64,000 nucleotides of DNA from Flammeovirgaceae bacterium. GTDB taxonomy: Bacteria > Bacteroidota > Bacteroidia > Cytophagales > Cyclobacteriaceae. Under the pieces are notes generated by a model. It was not told where the DNA came from. It ran no database searches and was given only the letters and a program-made list of their open reading frames with translations. The DNA is taken from positions 1 through 64,000 of the forward strand of contig JAIYCV010000028.1 of the NCBI GenBank assembly GCA_027487845.1, read 5' to 3'. The translations under genes were made by a program, and so were the position numbers. Position 1 is the stretch's first letter, and every line of letters begins with the position of its first letter. Positions 1 through 9,378 of this stretch are shown here, piece after piece.

Positions 1-2390
1 GTAGTGTTTACCGAACTCCAAAGTGTATTTGCGCTAGTACCAAACGCATAGTCAGCCGCGGCAGCAGCCAACGAAGGGTTTAACACCAATTTTGTACCTG
101 CGCTGCGTGTGGTAAAGGCCGGATCGCCTAGCCCGGAATTGGTGTTCACAAATAAGTTGCTTGTGTTGATAGTTCCCTTTACATCCAGTTTGTATGCAGC
201 GTTAGGCGTTGATGTTCCGATTCCCACATTGCCTAGATTATCAATACGCATCCGTTCGAAACTAGCATCCGTTCCACCGGTTCCAAAAGCAATTGAGCCT
301 GAACTATTATAAGCAGCAAACATCAACCCATTAGCTCCGTTATTGCTAATAAACGTCTGATTTGGTTTCCATAAACCCCAGGAGTATGCAGAACCTGTTA
401 AACCGAATTGAGTTAAGTCGCCAGCGTCATTTTTTAGATTGATAGCATTATAAAGTGAGGCGTTAGTTGATTCAATTTGTAATCCTTGATTAGTATAATC
501 TGAATTACCCGGAAACACTATATGCAACTTATGAGCTGGGGCAGGAGTGCCAATACCGATATTTCCCGAGGGTACATAGGTGTTGACTCCATCGGGGGAA
601 GCCCAAAGGGAAGAATTGCCTGAAATAGGCTGGCCGCCTACCAAAATACTGGTGGCGTTGATGGTGCCAGCTACATCCAGGCTGTAGGCGGGTGTAGGTG
701 TACCAATACCTACATAGCCGGTATTCGCGTCAATACGCATTCGTTCGGCAGCACCGTTTGCATACAAGCGTAAATGAGCTTCGGTACTTCCAGAGCTATT
801 GTAATTAACATACATGCCGTCCAGATTGGTGGTTGACTCATTTCTAATAACACGACTGTTAATATAAATATCATCACCAGCACTTGCGGCTGTATTTATT
901 ACGGGTTTGCCGTTGATGCCAATTACTCCATTTACATCCAGTTTATGGGCAGGTGTAGGTGTAGCTATCCCTACGTTTCCTCCAGCTTCCAATACAAGAA
1001 AACCAGGATTCGAGGGAACATCAAACTTTAGGGTTGATTTAGTGTAATCATTTTGGTTAAATTCATAATTTAAATGAAATTCGCCTGAATGACCGGTATC
1101 GCTGGTATTGGTAAAAACTAATGTACTCAACCCGGACGGTGCCGTTGATGAAAGCTTTAGTGCTGGCCGATCACCTGCTATTTCTAATGTTTTACTTGGA
1201 AACCATGTGCCTGGATCAGAAGTACCAATGCCCACATTGCCGCTTGAAACACGCAACCCATTGCCCTGCACATCTACATAACTTTTGCCATACGAATTAC
1301 CCGGGTTCAAAATGATACCAGTATCCCAATTCAATTGCAGTTGTTGGTAGTTGGGTGCATCCCAAGCCCCAGCACTTCTGTAAATCCCATATACCGAAGG
1401 TGCAGGATTATACCAAGTTAGCCCATCGGTGTTATCGCTAGTCAAATCACTAAAACTCACTTTTGCACCAGGCGTGGTAGTGCCAATACCGATATTTCCT
1501 GTGGGTATATAGGTGTTAACCCCATCAGAAGCCCATGAAGAAGTACCACCTGAAATAGGTTGGCCGTTTACAAATAAACTAGTCGCGTTGATGGCGCCAT
1601 TTACATCTAATTTGTAGGCAGGTGTCGTTGTACCAATCCCTATATTTCCATCAGCTGTAATCCTCATTTTTTCTGTATCATAAGTAGAGAATAACAACGG
1701 TGAGTTTTCTCTATTCCATATGTAGGCTCCATAACTATCATCATACCCAAAATTGACTCCATCATTATTAGAGCTCCCCGTGGCATTGGTAGTAATTCTT
1801 GTGCCAGAATAATTATTACTATGCACATGAAAGATCTGTGATGGGTTATCAGTTCCAATACCCACATTGCCAGAGGTGCCATTGATCGTCATTCGCGCAG
1901 TGTTGTTTGTGTTAAAAGACAAATTGGTAGCCCCAATCGTGTTCAATACGCCACTAACGGAATTAAACTGATTAGCTCGGATATTCCCATTCACATGAAA
2001 CCAATCGTCAGGCGTTGTGGTATTTAGCCCAACAAAGCCAGCAAGACGCGAACCTGTAGTCGCGCCAAGTATCGTCATCCGGGCCGTATTATTGGTTCTA
2101 AACGAAAGGTTGGCAGTGCCAAGGGAATTAAGAATCCCAGAAACCGAATTAAATTGGTTGGCCCGTACGTTTCCATTCACATGGAACCAATCGGCCGGAG
2201 CTGTGGTATTTACCCCCACAAAACCTGCACTAGTACCAGAACCCAGTATTGTAAGGCGGGTAGTAGTATTAGTGCGTAAACCCAAATTGGTAGTACCTGC
2301 AGCGCTGAACGTGCCGTCTGTAGAGCTTACCTGCCCGATGGCTGCCAGTGAAATACTCAGAGTAAATAAGAGAAGTAATTGTTTTTTCAT
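1..2390 (-). CDS. Secreted tail-fibre-like repeat protein (partial)
   Basis: An open frame runs from an ATG at 2388-2390 leftwards to the window edge (796 codons seen, no stop), so the C-terminus is missing. It begins with a Sec signal peptide (MKKQLLLLFTLSISLAAIGQ) and then repeats a motif of the form (N/Y)(V/I)GIGT-x-TPxxKLDVNG about ten times, separated by asparagine- and serine-rich stretches. This is the pattern of large Bacteroidota surface proteins that usually end in a tail-fibre or peptidase S74 chaperone domain or a sorting tail. Those ends would lie outside the window. Its role is probably extracellular or adhesive, but that is inference. I checked the frame at about six repeat positions and found no shift. 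On the plus strand the region gives only shadow frames. Confidence 0.85.
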   Translation of the reverse strand, partial: MKKQLLLLFTLSISLAAIGQVSSTDGTFSAAGTTNLGLRTNTTTRLTILGSGTSAGFVGVNTTAPADWFHVNGNVRANQFNSVSGILNSLGTANLSFRTNNTARMTILGATTGSRLAGFVGLNTTTPDDWFHVNGNIRANQFNSVSGVLNTIGATNLSFNTNNTARMTINGTSGNVGIGTDNPSQIFHVHSNNYSGTRITTNATGSSNNDGVNFGYDDSYGAYIWNRENSPLLFSTYDTEKMRITADGNIGIGTTTPAYKLDVNGAINATSLFVNGQPISGGTSSWASDGVNTYIPTGNIGIGTTTPGAKVSFSDLTSDNTDGLTWYNPAPSVYGIYRSAGAWDAPNYQQLQLNWDTGIILNPGNSYGKSYVDVQGNGLRVSSGNVGIGTSDPGTWFPSKTLEIAGDRPALKLSSTAPSGLSTLVFTNTSDTGHSGEFHLNYEFNQNDYTKSTLKFDVPSNPGFLVLEAGGNVGIATPTPAHKLDVNGVIGINGKPVINTAASAGDDIYINSRVIRNESTTNLDGMYVNYNSSGSTEAHLRLYANGAAERMRIDANTGYVGIGTPTPAYSLDVAGTINATSILVGGQPISGNSSLWASPDGVNTYVPSGNIGIGTPAPAHKLHIVFPGNSDYTNQGLQIESTNASLYNAINLKNDAGDLTQFGLTGSAYSWGLWKPNQTFISNNGANGLMFAAYNSSGSIAFGTGGTDASFERMRIDNLGNVGIGTSTPNAAYKLDVKGTINTSNLFVNTNSGLGDPAFTTRSAGTKLVLNPSLAAAAADYAFGTSANTLWSSVNT

Positions 2391-2759
2391 AGTGAATGGT
2401 TAATGAAAGGCGTTGATGTCTGTAAAGGGGTTACTATTAATTTAGCGTTGTGGCGCATCGGCAGATAAAAAATGGAGTGCCTGCTAGGTAATTGAATCTG
2501 GCCACGTGCATTAGAGTTTTCCTGTTAATTAAATTGTCTAATAAAAATGAGCTTTTTTGCTACAAAAGTAGACTTAGGTACAAAAACAGAGGTCACAACT
2601 AAATCTGCTTGAAAAATAGAAAATTTATTTCTAAAAAAACAACGACTAGGAAAATATTTTGGTTACTGTACAACAAAAATCCCGACCAAACCCACAACAA
2701 CCATAGTAAGCCTACGTTACTAAAAATATCTTTTTAATAACAATTTAAACACTACCATT
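2391..2759. other. AT-rich divergent intergenic region
   Basis: This stretch separates the tail-fibre-like gene on the minus strand from the gene at 2760 on the plus strand and should hold both promoters. On the minus strand TACTTTTG, a match to the Bacteroidota -7 box TAnnTTTG, lies at about 2572-2579, but I do not see a well spaced -33 TTTG for it. No small gene, repeat or RNA is evident. Confidence 0.4.
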
Positions 2760-3497
2760 ATGGCATCTACAAGTGAAACAGGGCACGCCAAAAACGTGGC
2801 CAACTTCGAGTCGCTCATAGGTTTTTGCAAAGGCTATGGCGCAATGTTCAACCCGTCCAACCCTCTCATTAAAATGGAAGGGCTTACAACGGTGCTAACC
2901 AACAGCAAAGGTTGTTTGGATACCCTTAAAGTGGCATCGGTTGTTTATAACAACGCCACCAATGCACGCGAGTTGGCCTTTGGGCCGCTCAAAAAGCTTT
3001 CTACCCGAATTATCAACGCACTTACCGCCTCAGGCACAAGCCAACAAACCATTGACGATGCCGATACCAACCATGCCAAACTGCAAGGCAGGCGCATGGC
3101 GCCCAAAAAGGAAGAGACTCCAACCAAAGAAGGCTCCACAGGCGAGGGGTCTACTATTTATTCGGTGTCACAACAGAGCTACGATGCACAAGTGGAAAAT
3201 TTCGCCAAACTAGTCGAAACCGTATCGGCCGAGCCTAAGTTTGCGCCCAATGAACCCGAGCTGCAGCCTGCCGCGCTCAATGCCCTGCTGCTCACATTAA
3301 AAAACCACAATACCGAAGTGATCACCGCCACGACCGCGCTTAGCAATGCGCGCATCAACCGCGACAAAGTGCTTTATGCAGCCTCCACCGGCCTGCACGA
3401 TGTAGCACTCGCCACCAAAGCATACGTACTCTCCATCTATACAAAAGGCAGTGCGGAGTACAAACAGATCGGTGGCATCCGCTTTACCACTATTTAG
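2760..3497 (+). CDS. Conserved Bacteroidota protein of unknown function, helical
   Basis: A 245-residue protein without signal peptide or membrane segment. The first 110 residues contain a motif (ANFESLIGFCKGYG, then YNNATNARELAF and PLKKLSTRIINAL) that I recall from small uncharacterised Bacteroidota proteins. A basic, Thr/Glu-rich linker follows (about 115-135), then a second alanine-rich helical half that repeats the theme (VENFAKLVETV, ALSNARINRDKVLY). The two halves look like a duplicated helical bundle, with conserved spacing between a NF-x-x-L start and a later R-x-(K/A)-x-LY or ELAF segment. It stands alone, with its own strong terminator just downstream. A second orphan gene of similar setting is at 40899. 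No function can be assigned. Confidence 0.8.
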   Translation: MASTSETGHAKNVANFESLIGFCKGYGAMFNPSNPLIKMEGLTTVLTNSKGCLDTLKVASVVYNNATNARELAFGPLKKLSTRIINALTASGTSQQTIDDADTNHAKLQGRRMAPKKEETPTKEGSTGEGSTIYSVSQQSYDAQVENFAKLVETVSAEPKFAPNEPELQPAALNALLLTLKNHNTEVITATTALSNARINRDKVLYAASTGLHDVALATKAYVLSIYTKGSAEYKQIGGIRFTTI

Positions 3498-3525
3498 TTG
3501 CATATTATTGCCTGCTGTATTAGTA

Positions 3526-3562
3526 AAAAGCCCTCTTGGTTGCTCAAACCAAGAGGGCTTTT
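3526..3562 (+). terminator. Strong rho-independent terminator
   Basis: A perfect 16-bp stem (3526-3541 with 3547-3562) closes a 5-base GCTCA loop. The stem is A-rich at its 5' foot and T-rich at its 3' foot, so it could stop transcription from both sides. It sits 29 bases after the stop codon of the gene at 2760 and ends that one-gene unit. Confidence 0.9.
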
Positions 3563-3811
3563 CTGCAAACTGCCTTTCGTTGTCTGCATAATTACAGTCT
3601 GTTTACATATTCTTGTCTTTGCCTTCTATGGTATGCAACTCTCCCGTTGTGTTATTGCATTCGCTGCCCCAAAAAAAGGGATGTGCTCCCGTATATTTCC
3701 GCTGTTTATCTGTTGGTTAGCATTCGTCATCCACCTAGTCAGGTTACTGCTCGGCAGTGGAATTATGTCCTAAATCAGCCCATATTTCACCTTGTTTTCT
3801 TATCAGGGTGT

Positions 3812-3881
3812 GTGAGATCATCTCACCCCTCTCCAGCGGGAGAGGGGACGAAAATCGTGCGACCAGCACACATTTTGCTGG
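3812..3881. repeat. Composite palindromic intergenic repeat (CCCCTCTCC type)
   Basis: Three hairpins stand close together in the gene-free stretch 3563-4037: GTGAGA/TCTCAC (3812-3817 and 3821-3826), CCCCTCTCC/GGAGAGGGG with a 4-base loop (3826-3834 and 3839-3847), and CCAGCA/TGCTGG (3863-3868 and 3876-3881). The central unit resembles the small CTCACCCCTCTCC...GGAGAGGGG...GTGAGG repeat dispersed in many Bacteroidota genomes. A degenerate copy lies inside hsdR at 43158-43190. The rest of 3563-4037 shows no gene and should hold the promoter of the glucan operon. Confidence 0.6.
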
Positions 3882-4037
3882 CGTGAGGCTGACCTGGCAC
3901 AGTTTGGGATGTGCCGATTGAATATTTCAAGTTGTTAATTCACAATTGCTATTTATCTTGTACCGCAAATTAGCCGAGTTATCCTCTGGCTTTTTATTGG
4001 TTTGAATAGGCAGAAAGTGGGAATCTAATAGGTAAAT

Positions 4038-7000
4038 ATGGCAACAACGGTAAAGAGCGATCCGCTATGGTTTAAAGATGCAGTATTTTACGAGCTAAGT
4101 GTCCGTGCATTTTACGATAGCAACGGAGATGGCATTGGCGATTTTCCGGGGTTAATGCAAAAGCTCGATTACCTCGAAGACCTCGGCATTAACACAATTT
4201 GGCTCTTGCCTTTTTACCCGTCACCGCTAAAAGACGATGGATTTGACGTAACGGACTATTGCGATATTCATCCCGACTACGGTACGCTTGCTGATTTTAA
4301 GTTATTCTTAAAAGAAGCACACCATCGCGGCATAAAAGTGATCATTGAGTTGATACTCAACCACACGTCCGACCAGCACAATTGGTTTCAAAAATCGCGC
4401 ACAGCAAGGGCAGGATCGCGTTATAAAGATTATTATGTATGGAGCGATACGCCCGACAAATACAAGGAAGCGCGTATTATGTTTATGGACGAAGAAACGT
4501 CTAATTGGAGTTGGGATAACCAGGCAAAAGCCTACTACTGGCATCGATTTTACAGACATCAACCCGAATTAAATTTCGATAACCCCGAGGTTCAATTGGA
4601 GATGATTAAAGTGGTTGATTTTTGGATGAAGATAGGGGTAGACGGATTCCGATTGCCATCTGTGCCATTCCTGTTTGAAGAGGAGGGAACTAATTGTGAG
4701 AACTTGCCTCAAACCCATGCGTTCTTAAAGCGTCTGCGCAGCCACATCGACAAGCATTATAAAGATCGGGTGTTGATTGCAGAAGCTAACTTATGGCCGG
4801 AAGATGCCGCTGCCTATTTTGGTGAAGGGCAGGAGTGCCACATGAATTTTAACTACCCTTTAATGCCGCGCCTTTTCTTAGGGCTTCGCACAGAGGATAG
4901 TTATCCAATTATTGACATTATAGAACAGACTCCCATAACTCCTCCTAATAGTCAGTGGGCGCTATTTCTGCGAAACCACGATGAGATCGGATTGGAGATG
5001 GTTACCGAAGAAGAGAAAGACTTTTTGTTCAAAGCTTACGCTACCGATTCCAATTCAAAACACAACTTAGGAATAAGGCGAAGGTTGGCACCACTTCTTA
5101 ACAACGACAGGCGGAAGATAGAACTTCTCTATACGATCTTGTTTTCGTTGCCGGGCACACCCGTGTTGTATTATGGCGATGAGATAGGCATGGGCGACAA
5201 TATTTATTTGGGAGATCGCTATGGCGTGCGCACCCCCATGCAGTGGAACATGAACTTAAACGCTGGATTTTCGGAAGCCAATCCGCAAAAGCTTTACTTG
5301 CCAGTGATCACCGATCCGGTGTATAGATACGAGTCCGTGAATGCTGCTACGCACGATGAAAATCCATCGTCTTTAATGTGGTGGATTCGCAATGTGCTTT
5401 CTATGCGTAAACGCCTGAACGTATTTGGTAGAGGCGACATGAAATTCATCGAAAGTTCGAATGCTAAAGTACTGTGCTTTGTACGAACGCATGAAAAACA
5501 GCGGATCATTGTAGTAGCCAATCTTTCTCAATTTTCACAAGCCACCGCGTTAGACTTTTCTCCATTCAAAGAGTGTGATATAACGGAGGTGTTTAGTCAG
5601 AATAAATTTCTTAGCGTCACCACGGGCGAATATCCAATCACTATCGGGCCATATGGATATTTCTGGTTTCAAGTAGATGCTACTGAAAAAAAAGATATAG
5701 GCAAGAGTGGCGGTGAACTTCAATTGTTAAAAACGGAGGTTTCGTGGGAAAAGATATTCAATAACTATAACGAAATCCGTGAGTTTGAACGGAAGATACT
5801 TCAGCCTTTTATGATGAAGTGCCGCTGGTTTGGTGGCAAAGCACGTGTGATCAGTAAGATTTCGGTGCATAAGGTGATTCCTGTAAAAGTTGAGGGTGAC
5901 ATGCACTTCTTAGTGATAATAGAAGTGCATTATGTTCAGAAGTTACCTGATTTGTATTTTCTACCGATGTGTTTCGTTCCCTCGGAAGGCATTTTTGATA
6001 AAGTGGAATACACTGCTCAAAGCGTAGTGTGCCGAGCCGAGATTCAGGGCAGGGCTGGATTTGTGGTAGACAGTAGTTATGACAAAACATTCCGCGATTT
6101 CCTGTTTGCCAGCATGGATAGAAAGACGCGAATCAAAGAAGACGATGGGGTATTGGAATTTAATTCAAGCGTATTTGCTAAACTAAATGCCGATGTAATT
6201 GAGTCGAAGATTTTAAAGGCCGACCAAAGCAATACAGCCATCATCTACAACGATCAGTTCTTTTTCAAATTCTATCGCAAGCTAGAGAAAGAAATTAACC
6301 CCGACTTGGAGATCGTGCGCTTCTTGTCGGAGAATACAAGTTTTAAAAATTCTCCAAAATACGCAGGTAGTATTGAGTTTCACGACAATGAGGGCAAGAC
6401 GATTGTCTTCGGTTTACTTCAGGAAAAAATTGAGAACCAAGGCGATGCCTGGAATGTGGTCATCGATTCTGTGGGAAGATTTTATGAACGCGTAATTGTA
6501 AAAGCGAAGAGAGAGAAACTTCCCAAATTGGTTAACAGAGCTTCTATTACCTTTGAAGAAGCACCGGAAGTGATTCAAGAATTCATTGGGCGTGGATTTT
6601 ATGAACGTGTAGTAAGGTTGGGGCAACGCACGGCTGAAATGCATCTGGCATTAGCATCTGACAATAGCAACCCCGCCTTCGTGCCTGAATATTTTACCAG
6701 TAACTATCAACGATCATTGTATTCATCTTTGCGGAAACTGGTCAAAGATCGATTCAAACTTCTTGAGAATTCGCTCGATAAACTTAATACCGAAACAAGA
6801 GCACTTGCTATGAAGGTGTTGGAACTAGAAGATGCTGTGCTCGAATGTTTTGGTGAAATTCATCAAACCCGCATAAACGCCATCAAGACGAGAATTCATG
6901 GCGATTATCATTTGGGTCAGATTCTTTTTACGGGCAAAGATTTTATTATTATTGATTTCGAAGGAGAGCCAGGCTTTTCGTTCAGCGAAAGAAGATTGAA

Positions 7001-7367
7001 GAAAAATCCCCTAAAAGATGTAGCAGGTATGATGCGTTCTTTTCACTATGCCGCCTATGGTAAAATCTTGCTCAACGAAAATTACAGGGAAAAGGATCTG
7101 GAAGTGCTGGGTGAATGGGCGGATCAATGGCAGCATTACACAAGCAGATTCTATTTTGGTGCTTATATGGAACGTATGGGTATGGGCAAAGAGCTCTCGA
7201 AGGAAAACGAAATTCTTATCAGAACCTATTTAATTGAAAAGGCGGTTTATGAGTTGGGTTACGAACTGAATGGCCGGCCCGATTGGGTGAATATACCACT
7301 ACGCGGCATTTACTACCTTATGCAGCGATATTTTTTGGCAAAGGAAGAAGAAAAGAAGAAAAAGTAA
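4038..7367 (+). CDS. treS: Trehalose synthase / maltokinase fusion with lost GH13 nucleophile
   Basis: A 1109-residue fusion: GH13 trehalose synthase (about 10-550) and a maltokinase domain (about 580-1105). TreS normally interconverts trehalose and maltose; maltokinase makes maltose-1-phosphate with ATP for the GlgE glucan pathway. TreS landmarks are present (YDSNGDGIGDF, LPFYPSPL, NHTSDQH, EGTNCENLP, acid/base Glu249 in LIAEANLWPED, Asp315 in LRNHDE). However, the nucleophile motif normally read as GFRLDAVP is GFRLPSVP, with Pro207 in place of Asp. Asp to Pro (GAY to CCA) needs at least three base changes, so a simple read error is unlikely. The kinase half keeps HGDYHLGQ (Asp956) and DFEGEP (Asp973). 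The protein may therefore act only as a maltokinase. It is the first gene of the operon with glgB (26-base gap); the ATG has an A-rich leader. Confidence 0.92.
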   Translation: MATTVKSDPLWFKDAVFYELSVRAFYDSNGDGIGDFPGLMQKLDYLEDLGINTIWLLPFYPSPLKDDGFDVTDYCDIHPDYGTLADFKLFLKEAHHRGIKVIIELILNHTSDQHNWFQKSRTARAGSRYKDYYVWSDTPDKYKEARIMFMDEETSNWSWDNQAKAYYWHRFYRHQPELNFDNPEVQLEMIKVVDFWMKIGVDGFRLPSVPFLFEEEGTNCENLPQTHAFLKRLRSHIDKHYKDRVLIAEANLWPEDAAAYFGEGQECHMNFNYPLMPRLFLGLRTEDSYPIIDIIEQTPITPPNSQWALFLRNHDEIGLEMVTEEEKDFLFKAYATDSNSKHNLGIRRRLAPLLNNDRRKIELLYTILFSLPGTPVLYYGDEIGMGDNIYLGDRYGVRTPMQWNMNLNAGFSEANPQKLYLPVITDPVYRYESVNAATHDENPSSLMWWIRNVLSMRKRLNVFGRGDMKFIESSNAKVLCFVRTHEKQRIIVVANLSQFSQATALDFSPFKECDITEVFSQNKFLSVTTGEYPITIGPYGYFWFQVDATEKKDIGKSGGELQLLKTEVSWEKIFNNYNEIREFERKILQPFMMKCRWFGGKARVISKISVHKVIPVKVEGDMHFLVIIEVHYVQKLPDLYFLPMCFVPSEGIFDKVEYTAQSVVCRAEIQGRAGFVVDSSYDKTFRDFLFASMDRKTRIKEDDGVLEFNSSVFAKLNADVIESKILKADQSNTAIIYNDQFFFKFYRKLEKEINPDLEIVRFLSENTSFKNSPKYAGSIEFHDNEGKTIVFGLLQEKIENQGDAWNVVIDSVGRFYERVIVKAKREKLPKLVNRASITFEEAPEVIQEFIGRGFYERVVRLGQRTAEMHLALASDNSNPAFVPEYFTSNYQRSLYSSLRKLVKDRFKLLENSLDKLNTETRALAMKVLELEDAVLECFGEIHQTRINAIKTRIHGDYHLGQILFTGKDFIIIDFEGEPGFSFSERRLKKNPLKDVAGMMRSFHYAAYGKILLNENYREKDLEVLGEWADQWQHYTSRFYFGAYMERMGMGKELSKENEILIRTYLIEKAVYELGYELNGRPDWVNIPLRGIYYLMQRYFLAKEEEKKKK

Positions 7368-7393
7368 TAATAAACTACTATACGTAAATAGCT

Positions 7394-9349
7394 ATGGGAA
7401 AGAAAACAATCAAGGTAGAAGAGCCAGCTCATTTCACCTTGTTCACTGATTTCGACATTCACCTTTTTAGAAGTGGAAAGCACTTCAAGCTCTACGAGAA
7501 ACTGGGAGCTCAGCCTGCTTCGTTTAAAGGACAAGAGGGTACATATTTTGCAGTATGGGCACCAAACGCAACAGAAATATCTGTCATTGGTAATTTTAAC
7601 TTTTGGAAGAACGGTGAGCATAAACTCTTTCCTCGGTGGGATGAATCGGGAATTTGGGAGGGCTTCTTTCCAGGAATTCACGCAGGTGAAATCTATAAGT
7701 ATGCGATTCAATCTAACACTGGAGAATACCTAGAAAAAGCAGATCCTTTTGCCGCGTTTTCTGAAGTGGCGCCAAAGACAGCTTCGGTTGTCTGGAAGAC
7801 GAGTTACAACTGGAAAGACGGCAATTGGCTAAGTGAGAGGAAGAAGACAACAGGTAAGCCAAAGCCGTATTCGGTTTACGAGGTTCATATTGGCAGTTGG
7901 CGGAGAAAGTATGATGATGGCGGACGTTCATTGTCTTATCTTGAAATGGCAACAGAATTAGTCGACTATGTGAAAGAGCTAGGATTCACGCACGTTGAAT
8001 TTTTGCCTGTAATGGAACATCCTTTCTTTGGCTCATGGGGTTATCAACTTACCGGGTATTTCGCACCCACAAGCCGATTTGGAACTCCAGAAGAATTTAT
8101 GCACCTGGTAGATGCATTTCACCAAGCTGGTATTGGTGTTATTTTGGATTGGGTGCCCTCGCATTTCCCTGGCGATGCGCACGGACTCTATAAATTTGAT
8201 GGAACACATTTGTTTGAACACGCTGATCCCCGAAAAGGGTTTCACCCTGACTGGAGCAGCTATATCTATAACTACGGCAGGGCAGAGGTACGTTCATTTC
8301 TAATTAGTAATGCACTCTTTTGGCTGGAACGCTATCATATTGATGGCTTGCGCGTGGATGCTGTTGCTTCTATGTTGTACCTCGATTATTCCCGTAAGGC
8401 AGGTGAGTGGATTCCCAATGAACACGGTAGTAATGAAAATTTGGAGGCAATAAGCTTTTTAAAGGAGTTTAACGAGGTGGTATATGCAAACTATCCAGAT
8501 TCAATAACTATTGCAGAGGAATCAACTGCGTGGTCGGGTGTTTCAAGGCCTACCTATGTTGGCGGACTTGGCTTCGGACAAAAGTGGATGATGGGCTGGA
8601 TGCACGATACATTGCATTTTTTCGGCAATGATCCTATCCATAGAAAATACCACCAGAATGAAATTACATTTAGCATTATGTATGCATTCACGGAGAATTT
8701 TATGCTCCCCTTGTCGCACGATGAAGTGGTGCATGGTAAAGGATCATTGATCGCACGTATGCCGGGCGATGAATGGAGGAAGTTCGCCAACCTTCGCTTG
8801 ATGTATACGTATATGTTTACGCATCCCGGAACAAAACTACTTTTTATGGGGGCTGAGTTCGGTCAGACTTCTGAGTGGAATCATGACAGTGGACTCGATT
8901 GGTACCTCACCGAGTTCCCATTGCACAAAGGGGTTCATACACTTCTTAAAGAGTTAAACAAGCTCTACAAAACAGAGCCAGCGCTGTATCATTTTGCATT
9001 TGAAAATCAAGGTTTCGAATGGATTGATTACTCCGATCGTGAAAACAGCATTATAGTGTACATGCGGAAATCAAACATCAAAGAAGAGTCGCTGATTATA
9101 GTTTGTAACTTCACTCCTGAAGTAAGAAATCACTACCGAATTGGCGTTCCATACAGAGGTACTTACAAAGAGGTATTCAATTCTGATGATGTGCGCTACC
9201 AGGGAAGCGGTACACTTAACAACGGGCTTTTGTATACTTCACCTGTTAAGTATCACCAAAAGGATTATTCCGTTTCGCTTACTCTTCCTCCGTTGGCTAT
9301 TTCCATCTTGAAGCTACACGAAGAACTGGCTGAATTTGAGATAGAATAG
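7394..9349 (+). CDS. glgB: 1,4-alpha-glucan branching enzyme GlgB
   Basis: A 651-residue GH13_9 enzyme that makes alpha-1,6 branches in glycogen-like glucan in the cytoplasm. An N-terminal CBM48 domain (about 35-130, with YFAVWAPNA and GNFNFW) precedes the catalytic barrel. The three catalytic residues are all present: nucleophile Asp322 in DGLRVDAV, acid/base Glu375 in IAEESTAW and Asp443 in LSHDEVVHG. The C-terminal all-beta domain ends in a PLAISILK strand, as in other GlgB proteins. Length is usual for GlgB lacking the extra N-terminal domain. It lies 26 bases after treS and 29 bases before the GH57 gene, which supports one transcription unit for storage glucan metabolism. Confidence 0.96.
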   Translation: MGKKTIKVEEPAHFTLFTDFDIHLFRSGKHFKLYEKLGAQPASFKGQEGTYFAVWAPNATEISVIGNFNFWKNGEHKLFPRWDESGIWEGFFPGIHAGEIYKYAIQSNTGEYLEKADPFAAFSEVAPKTASVVWKTSYNWKDGNWLSERKKTTGKPKPYSVYEVHIGSWRRKYDDGGRSLSYLEMATELVDYVKELGFTHVEFLPVMEHPFFGSWGYQLTGYFAPTSRFGTPEEFMHLVDAFHQAGIGVILDWVPSHFPGDAHGLYKFDGTHLFEHADPRKGFHPDWSSYIYNYGRAEVRSFLISNALFWLERYHIDGLRVDAVASMLYLDYSRKAGEWIPNEHGSNENLEAISFLKEFNEVVYANYPDSITIAEESTAWSGVSRPTYVGGLGFGQKWMMGWMHDTLHFFGNDPIHRKYHQNEITFSIMYAFTENFMLPLSHDEVVHGKGSLIARMPGDEWRKFANLRLMYTYMFTHPGTKLLFMGAEFGQTSEWNHDSGLDWYLTEFPLHKGVHTLLKELNKLYKTEPALYHFAFENQGFEWIDYSDRENSIIVYMRKSNIKEESLIIVCNFTPEVRNHYRIGVPYRGTYKEVFNSDDVRYQGSGTLNNGLLYTSPVKYHQKDYSVSLTLPPLAISILKLHEELAEFEIE

Positions 9350-9378
9350 ATAATTTACATAAAAGCATAATTTTTTCA

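Noticed and set aside
1-2390. Prophage edge suggested by the tail-fibre-like gene
   Set aside because: No integrase, capsid, terminase or lysis gene follows; the signal peptide points to a cell-surface protein.
3536-3886. Open frame crossing the terminator and hairpin repeat
   Set aside because: It overlaps a perfect terminator and a palindromic repeat and gives low-complexity sequence without likeness to proteins.
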